Shown in pieces: positions 1-5,279 of a stretch of 5,279 bases of DNA. Position numbers and translations under genes: made by a program. The number at the start of each line of letters is the position of its first letter. Within the stretch, counting starts at the first letter, position 1. This DNA is from Clostridium sp. CAG:575 (GTDB lineage: Bacteria; Bacillota; Clostridia; TANB77; CAG-508): the NCBI GenBank assembly GCA_000435535.1, contig FR884459.1, forward strand, positions 1 to 5,279, in the 5' to 3' direction. Below the pieces are notes generated by a model. The model ran no database searches and was not told the DNA's origin. It worked only from the letters and a program-made list of their open reading frames with translations.

Positions 1-5
1 TTCAT
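1..5 (-). CDS. Start codon of a minus-strand gene running off the left edge (partial)
   Basis: Only the start codon (ATG, reverse complement of 3-5) and two more bases are visible, so the product cannot be named. The call rests on the ribosome binding site: reverse-complemented, 13-20 reads AGAGGAGG, a near-perfect Shine-Dalgarno match, followed by 7 bases and then ATG. Such a long match at correct spacing is rare by chance in this AT-rich sequence. The gene has the same orientation as everything else here. It is separated from the YkvI-type gene by almost 500 bases and a hairpin, so it is probably transcribed separately. I found no convincing promoter upstream; the best -10 candidate is TACAAT (reverse complement of 51-56), without a matching -35. 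Confidence 0.6.
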
Positions 6-497
6 GTTTTTTCCTCCTCTTTCGGTCCTATCTACAATTTCATATTTTTTATTGTAAATATTTTTGACCATTAAATTTTATATTTTAAATTTAATAACAA
101 TAATTTATAACTAATATTTCTACATTCCTTAAATTTTCCCATATCTTTTTATATTCATTATGATATCTATTTCAATTTAATTTCTTTTATCTGTAGTTAG
201 TGTGTTCATTTTTATTAGTTATATTCTATTTTCCAAATATGTCATTTATATTCATTGCCATTATATGTCATATTTTATTATATTTTATATGTATGTCAAA
301 TTACTAAAATCTAATTATTACAAAAACTTTCTTACGGAAATTCTAGATAAAAATAAAATTGTCATATAAATTTCTTTTTCTTTAAATTTATATGACAATC
401 TATTATTTTATTTCTATTATATGAATTTATTTTTTATATTTTCTTTGTTTTTCGACATTTTTCTTTTTATTTTGACAAGATTTTTGGAACAAATTCT
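6..497. other. AT-rich intergenic region without a recognisable gene
   Basis: This stretch of almost 500 bases is nearly all A and T with frequent stops in all frames, and I see no coding region or tRNA. It holds the ribosome binding site of the left-edge gene (13-20), three copies of TATGTCA (238-244, 264-270, 292-298), a perfect 16-bp hairpin (358-399), and short inverted repeats at 474-491 that pair with the GC-rich repeat at 502-537. The length is generous compared with the 1-16 nt gaps of the ABC operon. It could hold a regulatory leader for the left-edge gene, but I recognise no riboswitch. Confidence 0.6.
358..399 (-). terminator. Perfect 16-bp hairpin, probable terminator of the YkvI-type gene
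   Basis: The left arm ATTGTCATATAAATTT (358-373) and the right arm AAATTTATATGACAAT (384-399) are exact reverse complements around a 10-base pyrimidine loop. Read leftward, the stem is followed by TTTTATTTTTATC, a good U-tract. It lies about 100 bases beyond the stop codon of the YkvI-type gene. Only three of the 16 pairs are G-C, so the stem is weaker than the one at 1646-1673. A symmetric operator or a small mobile palindrome are alternatives; I see no flanking target-site duplication. Confidence 0.55.
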
Positions 498-1544
498 CTA
501 CGTCCCCATTGTTCCGTCCCCTTTGTTTCCGTTGTCCTTGACTACCATTAAAGTTACTTGAACTAATCCTAACATTCCTAAGATTGGATATAGTAGATTT
601 ACTAAGTTTGCAAATCCTATTTTAGAAAATAATATTGCTGTACTACATATTAAAAGTCCAATTTTGCTAAATTGTTTTTTGTTTTTTGATATGTTGTTTA
701 TAAAACTTATTCCTAAAGATATTGCTGTTGTAAAAATTGAAATTAATATTATGACTCCATAAATGTTTTTCATTATCGGGCATATTCTGTTAATTGCGTA
801 TACAGCTGGCATTTCTAGTTTATTTATGTCTACATCTATATTTATTAAAAGCATATATACTGTTGATAGTAATATTATTACTATTGTTGTTACTATATAT
901 GCTATATATTTTATATCTGTTTTTTTCTTTATAAATTCTTTCATTGTTATTAATACTGGTATTAATAATACACAGTTATAACTTGCATATAATATTCCTG
1001 TTATTAACCAGCTTTTTGTGTTTTGTGTTGTTATATAATATTTTATATTTGTTATATCTAAATTTTTAAAATTTATTATTCCTATAATAGTCACAACTGC
1101 AATTAATATTGGTATTAAAATTTCGTTTATTTTTATTATTCCATTTACATTTGTTTTGAATAAAAAGTAACATAATATTCCTAAAATTGTACTTCCTATT
1201 ATACTATTTATTTCGTACTCTTGTTGTAGATATGCTCCAAATCCAGCTATCATTATATAAAATGATAATAGTATAAATATATTTATTGTTGTATTTATAA
1301 TATTTTTTACGGTTTCATTTTTTATAAAATAATCAAGAAATTTTTTATAATTATCTACATTTTTTTCTGTTACAATCTTTAATGTTTTATAAATTATTAT
1401 TCCTATTAAAATGCTAGATATTATAATTCCTAATAAACCTTTTAGTCCAAATGAAAAGAAAAATGCATAAACTTCTTGACCAGAAGCAAATCCTGCTCCT
1501 ATCAATGTTCCTATTATGACAAATACTACTTTTAAAATTTGCAT
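498..1544 (-). CDS. YkvI-family multi-pass membrane protein, function unknown
   Basis: This 348-residue hydrophobic protein has about ten predicted membrane segments (roughly residues 3-30, 34-55, 82-105, 114-130, 142-159, 179-201, 214-235, 262-284 and two between 295 and 335). The N-terminal motif IGAGFASGQE (residues 15-24) is the hallmark of the YkvI-like family (named after Bacillus subtilis YkvI). It resembles the glycine-broken first helix of amino-acid/sodium symporter folds, so a transporter role is likely, but the substrate is unknown. The ATG start puts the motif at the usual distance from the N-terminus. Its Shine-Dalgarno GAGG is only 4 bases upstream, which is short. The gene follows the ABC operon but behind a strong terminator, so it is probably transcribed separately. 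The last dozen residues (KDNGNKGDGTMGT) are polar, use GGG and C-ending codons, and are encoded by a GC-rich repeat, suggesting the original C-terminus was replaced. Family assignment is firm; function is not. Confidence 0.88.
   Translation of the reverse strand: MQILKVVFVIIGTLIGAGFASGQEVYAFFFSFGLKGLLGIIISSILIGIIIYKTLKIVTEKNVDNYKKFLDYFIKNETVKNIINTTINIFILLSFYIMIAGFGAYLQQEYEINSIIGSTILGILCYFLFKTNVNGIIKINEILIPILIAVVTIIGIINFKNLDITNIKYYITTQNTKSWLITGILYASYNCVLLIPVLITMKEFIKKKTDIKYIAYIVTTIVIILLSTVYMLLINIDVDINKLEMPAVYAINRICPIMKNIYGVIILISIFTTAISLGISFINNISKNKKQFSKIGLLICSTAILFSKIGFANLVNLLYPILGMLGLVQVTLMVVKDNGNKGDGTMGT
502..537. repeat. GC-rich short tandem repeat, possible REP-like/IS200-associated element
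   Basis: Three imperfect units follow one another: GTCCCCATTGTTCC (502-515), GTCCCCTTTGTTTCC (516-530) and a partial GTTGTCC (531-537). GC content is far above the surroundings. GGAACAA at 486-492 is an exact inverted match to TTGTTCC at 509-515, and GACAA at 474-478 matches TTGTC at 532-536, so the region can fold. From memory, sequences of the type GGGGACGGAACAATGGGGAC are scattered through Firmicute genomes near REP-associated (Y1/IS200-like) transposases; I could not search for this. The repeat overlaps the end and stop codon of the YkvI-type gene. Confidence 0.5.
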
Positions 1545-1548
1545 ATAT

Positions 1549-1555
1549 CCTCACT
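1549..1555 (-). promoter_or_regulatory. Ribosome binding site of the YkvI-type gene, closely spaced
   Basis: Reverse-complemented, this site reads AGTGAGG and is separated from the ATG at 1544 by only 4 bases (ATAT). The spacing is shorter than the 7-9 bases of the other genes here, which may lower translation. No better in-frame start exists downstream, because the family motif begins at residue 15. Confidence 0.6.
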
Positions 1556-1602
1556 TTCATATATACATTATTTTTTAATGTGTTTTTCAAAGCTTTAGAC
1601 TA

Positions 1603-1634
1603 ATAATTACAGTTTTATAAAACTATGTATAGTT
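1603..1634 (-). promoter_or_regulatory. Tentative promoter/operator of the YkvI-type gene with overlapping palindromes
   Basis: Reading leftward, TATACA (1626-1631) could serve as -35, followed by a 17-base spacer, a TG one base before the -10, and AATTAT (1603-1608) as -10. Each hexamer matches consensus at only 4 of 6 positions. The spacer contains a perfect 14-bp palindrome, AGTTTTATAAAACT (1611-1624). A second inverted pair, AACTAT/ATAGTT (1621-1634), overlaps it. Palindromes placed this way are typical repressor sites, but in AT-rich DNA they also arise by chance. Confidence 0.3.
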
Positions 1635-1645
1635 ATAAAAAATTT

Positions 1646-1673
1646 AAAGCCTCATAAAATATTATGAGGCTTT
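1646..1673. terminator. Intrinsic terminator closing the ABC operon (bidirectional form)
   Basis: AAAGCCTCATAA (1646-1657) and TTATGAGGCTTT (1662-1673) form a perfect 12-bp stem with a 4-base loop and a G-C-rich middle. On the plus strand it runs straight into TTTTTTATTT. On the minus strand the stem is followed by AAATTTTTTATAAC, still U-rich. It lies about 90 bases past the stop of the GldG-like gene and before the YkvI-type gene. No plus-strand gene precedes it, so its working role is to end the leftward ABC operon. Confidence 0.85.
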
Positions 1674-1691
1674 TTTATTTATATTCTATTT

Positions 1692-1746
1692 AATTTTTTA
1701 CTTATCTTTTCATTTGTTCATTTTTTTAGTCAAATTTTTTACTTAT
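1692..1746. repeat. 14-bp direct repeat in the trailer of the ABC operon
   Basis: AATTTTTTACTTAT occurs exactly at 1692-1705 and 1733-1746, 41 bases apart. Both copies lie between the stop of the GldG-like gene and the terminator. The sequence is low-complexity, so it may be a trace of local duplication or chance. I assign no function. Confidence 0.4.
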
Positions 1747-1763
1747 TTGAGCTTATTTTTACT

Positions 1764-3428
1764 TTATTTTTTTCTTCTTCTTGCTCTCCAAATTACTATT
1801 CCCGCAACTATTATTGCAAGTGGTACCGCTGTTATTATTGCTAATATTATTCTGTTTTCTTTTGCTGTTGCTGTATATGTTACACTTCCTGTGCTTTTTC
1901 TTACTGTGATGTCTTCTGATCTATCTGATAGATATGCAATTGAGTTTAATACTAAATCTTTATTTTGTCTATATTGTACTACTGCAGTTTGTGTTGATTG
2001 TGTTAATTGATAATCTGATGCAAAATAGTTTTCTCCATATATAATTAATTTTGAGGTTGTTTCTTTTTCTCCTGTTTCTTCATTAGCATCTTTAATTTTC
2101 TTGTTAAATTGTGCCCCTACTAAGAATGAGCCTTTTTCTTCTCCTTCTTGTGCTGAATCTGATGAGTATGCAAAGTTTGTTCTAAAGTATGCATTTTCAC
2201 TAGTTTTTATTAACTCTGTTTTTGTTACATTTTGACTTGTTAATGTGTCATTATCTGCTACATTTATTTTTGTTGCATTTATGAATATAACTCCTTCTGA
2301 ACCATATAGTTTTGTTGTTACATCACTATATTGTATTTCTGGCATAATTAAATCTGGTGCACCAGATACCATTTTGCTTGTATCTGTTTCTCTTATTGTT
2401 CCAACTTCAAATGGATTTACTCCATATAATGCTAATATTTTGTTTACATTTGGGTAATCAACTTTATTAGCTGTTGCTGCATTTAACCATAAAATGTTTC
2501 CACCTTTGTTTATATATTCTGTTATTGCATTTGTTGCTATTTCATCAAAATCTTTATTTGGTGTTGTAATTACTAGTGTATTACAATCATCTGGTACTTT
2601 TCCTGTTGATAAAACATCTAAACTTTCAACTTCATTTACTTCGTTTTGTAAGTACATGTTTAAATATTGCATTCCATTTGTTAATGTAAATGAACTATAT
2701 CCTGATAAGAAATATACTTTTGGGATTGAGTCTGTTGTTACAGATTTTATTGCTGCTGTTAATTTTTCTTCTGCTATACTAATTGATTCATATGTTTTTG
2801 AATCATATGTATATAATTCACTTGAAGATAATACTTTGTACTTTTCTCCATTTTCTACGATTATTCCTTCGCTTCCAGATTCTATTCCATATTTATTAGC
2901 TAAATCTGGTCTATCTGTTGATGTTACTGCTTCTACTGTAATATTCTCATTTGCTTTTGTATATTGTCTTGCTAAATCTAAAGTTGTATCATCATCTTTA
3001 TATCCAACAAAATAAATATTTACTTTATCTTGAATATTTTTTACTTGTTCTTTGCTTTCATCTGTTAATGTAAATAATTTATCAGCTGTTAAATCTATTG
3101 GTGTAAAATTTTGTTTTTGCATTATTACTGATATTCCTATAAATATTGCTATAATTATTGCAACTAATAAAAATGTTTTTGTTCCATCAACTAACCATTT
3201 CTTTTTTATTATTTCTATAAATTTATTTGTCTTTTCTGACTTTTCTTTTTTATTTTTTTGTTTTTTCTTTTCTTTTTTGTTTTCAGCTTTTGATTTTTCT
3301 TTATCTTTTTTATTTGAACTATCATTTTTATTATTGTTTTTATTCTCTACACTTTTATTGTCTACTTTTTCTACTGTCTTTTTCTCTTTATTGTCTAAAT
3401 TTTCTTTATTTGAATTTTCTTTTTTCAA
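1764..3428 (-). CDS. GldG-like ABC transporter auxiliary protein with lysine-rich N-terminal tail
   Basis: This is a 554-residue membrane-anchored protein. Residues 1-70 are a low-complexity cytoplasmic tail (26 Lys, 14 Asn, 10 Glu by hand count). A membrane segment follows at about 84-103 (FLLVAIIIAIFIGISVIM). Then comes a large extracytoplasmic region, 108-525, resembling the ABC_transp_aux/GldG fold, for example FTPIDLTADKLFTLTDES, VYFLSGYSS and INKGGNILWL. A second membrane segment at about 527-546 precedes a basic end, RARRRKK. The start is TTG at 3428, set by GGAGG (3437-3441) at 8 bases. It begins 16 bases after the permease stop, as last gene of the operon. GldG is thought to work with the GldA/GldF transporter; in Firmicutes its role is unknown. 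DUF4340-type proteins, often encoded next, are absent. Family assignment is confident, function inferred. Confidence 0.88.
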   Translation of the reverse strand: MKKENSNKENLDNKEKKTVEKVDNKSVENKNNNKNDSSNKKDKEKSKAENKKEKKKQKNKKEKSEKTNKFIEIIKKKWLVDGTKTFLLVAIIIAIFIGISVIMQKQNFTPIDLTADKLFTLTDESKEQVKNIQDKVNIYFVGYKDDDTTLDLARQYTKANENITVEAVTSTDRPDLANKYGIESGSEGIIVENGEKYKVLSSSELYTYDSKTYESISIAEEKLTAAIKSVTTDSIPKVYFLSGYSSFTLTNGMQYLNMYLQNEVNEVESLDVLSTGKVPDDCNTLVITTPNKDFDEIATNAITEYINKGGNILWLNAATANKVDYPNVNKILALYGVNPFEVGTIRETDTSKMVSGAPDLIMPEIQYSDVTTKLYGSEGVIFINATKINVADNDTLTSQNVTKTELIKTSENAYFRTNFAYSSDSAQEGEEKGSFLVGAQFNKKIKDANEETGEKETTSKLIIYGENYFASDYQLTQSTQTAVVQYRQNKDLVLNSIAYLSDRSEDITVRKSTGSVTYTATAKENRIILAIITAVPLAIIVAGIVIWRARRRKK

Positions 3429-3436
3429 CTACAATA

Positions 3437-3441
3437 CCTCC
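3437..3441 (-). promoter_or_regulatory. Ribosome binding site deciding the TTG start of the GldG-like gene
   Basis: GGAGG on the minus strand lies 8 bases before TTG at 3428. The only closer TTG, at 3434-3432, is followed at once by TAG, and no ATG is in reach. TTG at 3428 is therefore the supported start, giving a protein that begins MKKENSNKEN. Confidence 0.75.
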
Positions 3442-3444
3442 TTT

Positions 3445-4131
3445 TTATTTTACGCTTTTTCTTCTTTGCATTACAGTAATTGTTAGTAAAATGCACATTA
3501 TAGTAAATGTTATAAATGTTACTGTATCACCAATATCAATTTGTCCTTGTGTATATTTATAGAACATATTGATAAATGAATAATTTTCTAACTTTGAGTT
3601 AAATTCTGGTAATACCCATGTTATTATAAAAAATCCTATTGATATAATTCCTGATATTATTTGATTTTCTGTAATACTTGATGTTAGCATTCCAAATGAA
3701 ATGTATGACATTACAAATAATAAAAATCCTAATAGTGTTGCAAATGTTGTTGTTAATTTTGGTACTCCATAATGGCATAAAATACCAAAATACATAAATG
3801 TACATAATTCTGTTAAAATTACAATAGCAAGTGCAGCTATAAATTTTCCTAATACTATTTTTGTTATGCTAATAGGAGACGTTAATAATAGTTGCTCTGT
3901 TCCTGTTTTTCTTTCCTCTGAGAATGACCTCATTGTTAATAGTGGAATAATAAATGCTAATACTAATATTGTTGGTAATGTGTAATATATGTATTCAAAA
4001 TTTACGTTTCCATATCCTATAACACTAAAATAAAATGATATGCTAAATGCAATTAAAAATATACCTATAAATATGTAACCAATTGGTGTGTAAAAATATG
4101 ATTTAAATTCTTTTTTTATTACTGCCCACAT
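3445..4131 (-). CDS. ABC-2 type transporter permease, GldF-like
   Basis: This 228-residue integral membrane protein has about six membrane segments (roughly 17-37, 50-66, 95-116, 128-150, 157-174, 203-220). The N-terminal MWAVIKKEFKSYFYTPIGY and the loop PLLTMRSFSEERKTGTEQLL (residues 63-82), continuing TSPIS, are typical of GldF-type ABC-2 permeases, where this cytoplasmic stretch contacts the ATPase. Length fits the family. The ATG lies one base after the ATPase stop codon. Its Shine-Dalgarno GGAGGAG (4141-4147) lies inside the last ATPase codons, so the two genes are likely translationally coupled. The protein should form the transmembrane pore or extrusion unit, probably as a dimer, powered by the ATPase and assisted by the GldG-like protein. 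The substrate is not evident. Confidence 0.9.
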   Translation of the reverse strand: MWAVIKKEFKSYFYTPIGYIFIGIFLIAFSISFYFSVIGYGNVNFEYIYYTLPTILVLAFIIPLLTMRSFSEERKTGTEQLLLTSPISITKIVLGKFIAALAIVILTELCTFMYFGILCHYGVPKLTTTFATLLGFLLFVMSYISFGMLTSSITENQIISGIISIGFFIITWVLPEFNSKLENYSFINMFYKYTQGQIDIGDTVTFITFTIMCILLTITVMQRRKSVK

Positions 4132-4132
4132 A

Positions 4133-5075
4133 TTATTTTTCTCCTCCTTCTATTAATTTCATGAATGCATCTTCTAATGTTGTATCTGTTTTTTTCATTT
4201 CAAATATTGTTATGTTTTCTTTTGCAAATTCTGTGAATATTATTTTTCTTAAATCTGTGTTTCCTTCTGCCTCTATCATATATTGTTTTGTTCCATCTTC
4301 ATTTTCTTTGATTAACTTTATTTCTTTTATGTCTTCTATTTTATCTTTCATTGTTTCCATTTTGTTTTCTGTATCTTCTACTGTAACATATATACTGTTG
4401 TTTTGAGATACTTTGTTTTCAAGGTTTTCTGGTGTGTCTATTGCTACCAATTTACCTTTATTTATTATTATTACTTTATTACAAATTTGGCTTACTTCTG
4501 ATAAAATATGAGAGCTTAATATTACTGTATGTGTTTTTCCTAATTCTTTTATTAATTCTCTTATTTCAGTAATTTGTTTTGGGTCTAATCCTACTGTTGG
4601 TTCGTCTAATATTAAGATTTTAGGCTCTCCAACTAATGCTCCGGCCATGCTTACTCTTTGCTTATATCCTCTTGATAAATTTCTTGTTAATTTATTTTGA
4701 ACATCTTTTAATCCTGTTTGTTCTATTATTTTTTCAACTTTTTGTTTTCTTTCTTTTTTATTTACTTTCTTTAATTCAGCCATATAATTAACAAACTCTT
4801 TTACTGTCAAATCTGTATATAGTGGAACTCCTTCTGGCATGTATCCTATTTCAGCTTTTGCTTTTTGTGGTTTTTTTGCCATGTTGTATCCATCTACTAT
4901 AATTTCTCCTTCTGTTGGTTCAATGAATCCTGTTATCATATTCATTGTTGTACTTTTTCCTGCTCCATTTGGTCCGTAATAATCCTATTATTTCGCCTTC
5001 TTTTATTTCGAAGCTTATTTTGTCTACGGCTGTTACTTTTCCGTACCTTTTTGTGATGTTTTTTACTTCTATCAC
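4133..5075 (-). CDS. GldA-like ABC transporter ATP-binding protein, frame broken by a 1-base insertion
   Basis: After removing one base (G at plus-strand 4976) the gene encodes 313 residues, normal for this family. Corrected positions: Walker A GPNGAGKST (34-42), Q-loop region GYMPEGVPLY with Pro-Glu at 80-81 instead of Gln, signature LSRGYKQRV (133-141), Walker B LILDEP (154-159), switch His 189 in SSH, and a C-terminal DUF4162-like part (about 211-313) ending LEDAFMKLIEGG. MPEGVPLY and LSRGYKQRV are typical of GldA-type ATPases. The GTG start at 5075 has a perfect Shine-Dalgarno site. As written, the frame from GTG reads VIEVKNITKRYGK, shifts after GLL, and stops at 4920 after 51 residues. 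The rest stays open from ATG 4945, but that start lacks Walker A and a ribosome binding site. Either the insertion is a sequencing or assembly error, or the gene is a recent pseudogene. The intact downstream operon favours error. Confidence 0.85.
4976..4976 (-). other. Frameshifting extra base in the ATPase gene
   Basis: On the minus strand the sequence reads GGATTATTACGGACCAAAT. Removing the C gives Gly-Leu-Leu-Gly-Pro-Asn, the expected entry to Walker A, and joins both halves into one full-length protein. There is no homopolymer at the site. The tRNA on TTA would re-pair poorly on TAC, so a programmed shift is unlikely. Confidence 0.85.
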
Positions 5076-5083
5076 GAAAAATT

Positions 5084-5090
5084 CCTCCTT
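5084..5090 (-). promoter_or_regulatory. Ribosome binding site deciding the GTG start of the ATPase gene
   Basis: AAGGAGG on the minus strand, the full anti-16S core, lies 8 bases before GTG at 5075. The peptide from this GTG (VIEVKNITKRYGKVTAVD) matches the usual beginning of ABC ATPases, so this start is preferred over ATG at 4945. Confidence 0.85.
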
Positions 5091-5108
5091 ACATTTTTAA
5101 TTTTTTAT

Positions 5109-5137
5109 ATAATATCATTTTATTATTTTAAAGTAAA
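5109..5137 (-). promoter_or_regulatory. Sigma-A-type promoter of the ABC operon
   Basis: Reading leftward: -35 TTTACT (5132-5137), a 17-base spacer, and extended -10 TGATATTAT with the hexamer at 5109-5114 (5 of 6 to consensus). Transcription should start near 5102, giving a leader of about 27 bases with the ribosome binding site well placed. Just upstream of the -35, TGTGAA occurs twice (5142-5147 and 5153-5158), 11 bases apart, a possible regulator site. Confidence 0.65.
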
Positions 5138-5229
5138 GTTTTTCACAAAGAATTCACATTACGGAAATAGCCTTTTGCCTTCTTTATTAAATTTTTTTAA
5201 CATAAATTACATATTTTTTTTATTTTTAA

Positions 5230-5258
5230 TTGACTTTTTCTTTTTTTTATGATATTAT
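5230..5258 (+). promoter_or_regulatory. Divergent sigma-A-type promoter facing the right edge
   Basis: TTGACT (5230-5235, 5 of 6 to consensus), a 17-base spacer, and an extended -10 TGATATTAT with the hexamer at 5253-5258. Transcription should begin near 5265 and run out of the window, so a plus-strand gene is expected just beyond. The 21 bases after the -10 show no start codon with a ribosome binding site. This is the only support for a plus-strand gene here. Confidence 0.65.
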
Positions 5259-5279
5259 ACTAGTTGTCTAATGACTTGG

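Noticed and set aside
238..298. Three TATGTCA copies as a CRISPR-like or iteron array
   Set aside because: The repeat is only 7 bases with uneven spacing (26 and 28) in low-complexity DNA, too weak for either.
1733..1751. Second hairpin (TCAAAT/ATTTGA) after the GldG-like gene as a terminator
   Set aside because: The stem is only 6 bp, A-T-rich, and lacks a U-tract on the minus strand; the stem at 1646-1673 is far better.
2494..3015. Open plus-strand frame of 173 codons opposite the GldG-like gene, and similar plus-strand frames at 763-981, 1714-2010, 2245-2457, 3052-3486, 3227-3562, 4161-4406 and 4865-5056
   Set aside because: They are antisense to genes with clear family motifs, lack good ribosome binding sites, and encode Phe/Ser/Tyr-rich peptides expected from reverse-reading AT-rich genes.
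3599..3805. Minus-strand 68-codon frame inside the permease gene
   Set aside because: It is out of frame within a gene with strong family motifs and shows no sensible protein features.
4969..4985. Programmed ribosomal frameshift in the ATPase gene
   Set aside because: There is no slippery heptamer, the P-site tRNA would re-pair poorly after a shift, and such recoding is not known to me in this ATPase family. An error or mutation is simpler.
1764..5075. A gliding-motility apparatus
   Set aside because: Only the GldA/F/G-like transporter trio is present; no other Gld or Spr proteins are visible, and Firmicute homologs are not tied to gliding.

Overview
The window is very AT-rich, with polypurine AGGAGG-type ribosome binding sites, A/T-ending codons and TTG/GTG starts beside ATG. 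This points to a low-GC Firmicute, most likely a member of the Clostridia, possibly from a metagenome assembly; the species cannot be named from the sequence. Every supported gene lies on the minus strand, so transcription runs from right to left.

Layout from the right edge (first transcribed) to the left. (1) 5076-5279 is an intergenic region with two back-to-back promoters. One drives the ABC operon leftward. The other points right, toward a gene outside the window. (2) 5075-1764 is a tight three-gene operon: a GldA-like ABC ATPase, an ABC-2/GldF-like permease and a GldG-like membrane-anchored auxiliary protein. Gene gaps are 1 and 16 nt, and each gene has its own Shine-Dalgarno site. The ATPase frame is broken by one extra base at 4976, directly in front of the Walker A motif. 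(3) 1646-1673 is a strong 12-bp hairpin terminator closing the operon. (4) 1544-498 is a YkvI-family multi-pass membrane protein whose last codons lie in a GC-rich, repeat-like sequence foreign to the local composition. (5) 6-497 is a long AT-rich intergenic stretch with a perfect 16-bp hairpin. It ends at the start codon of a further minus-strand gene, of which only five bases are visible.

The three ABC genes probably make one inner-membrane complex. The ATPase energises the permease, and GldG carries a large extracytoplasmic domain held by two membrane segments. The same set is known from the GldAFG gliding-motility apparatus of Bacteroidetes. In Firmicutes the substrate is unknown and gliding should not be assumed. 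The YkvI-type gene sits behind a terminator and is probably independent.

I see no clear sign of a wholly new system. The points most worth a second look are the frameshift with a codon-usage switch at the same place in the ATPase gene, the GC-rich repeat forming the end of the YkvI-type gene, the absence of the DUF4340 partner often found after GldG, and the lysine-rich tail on GldG.
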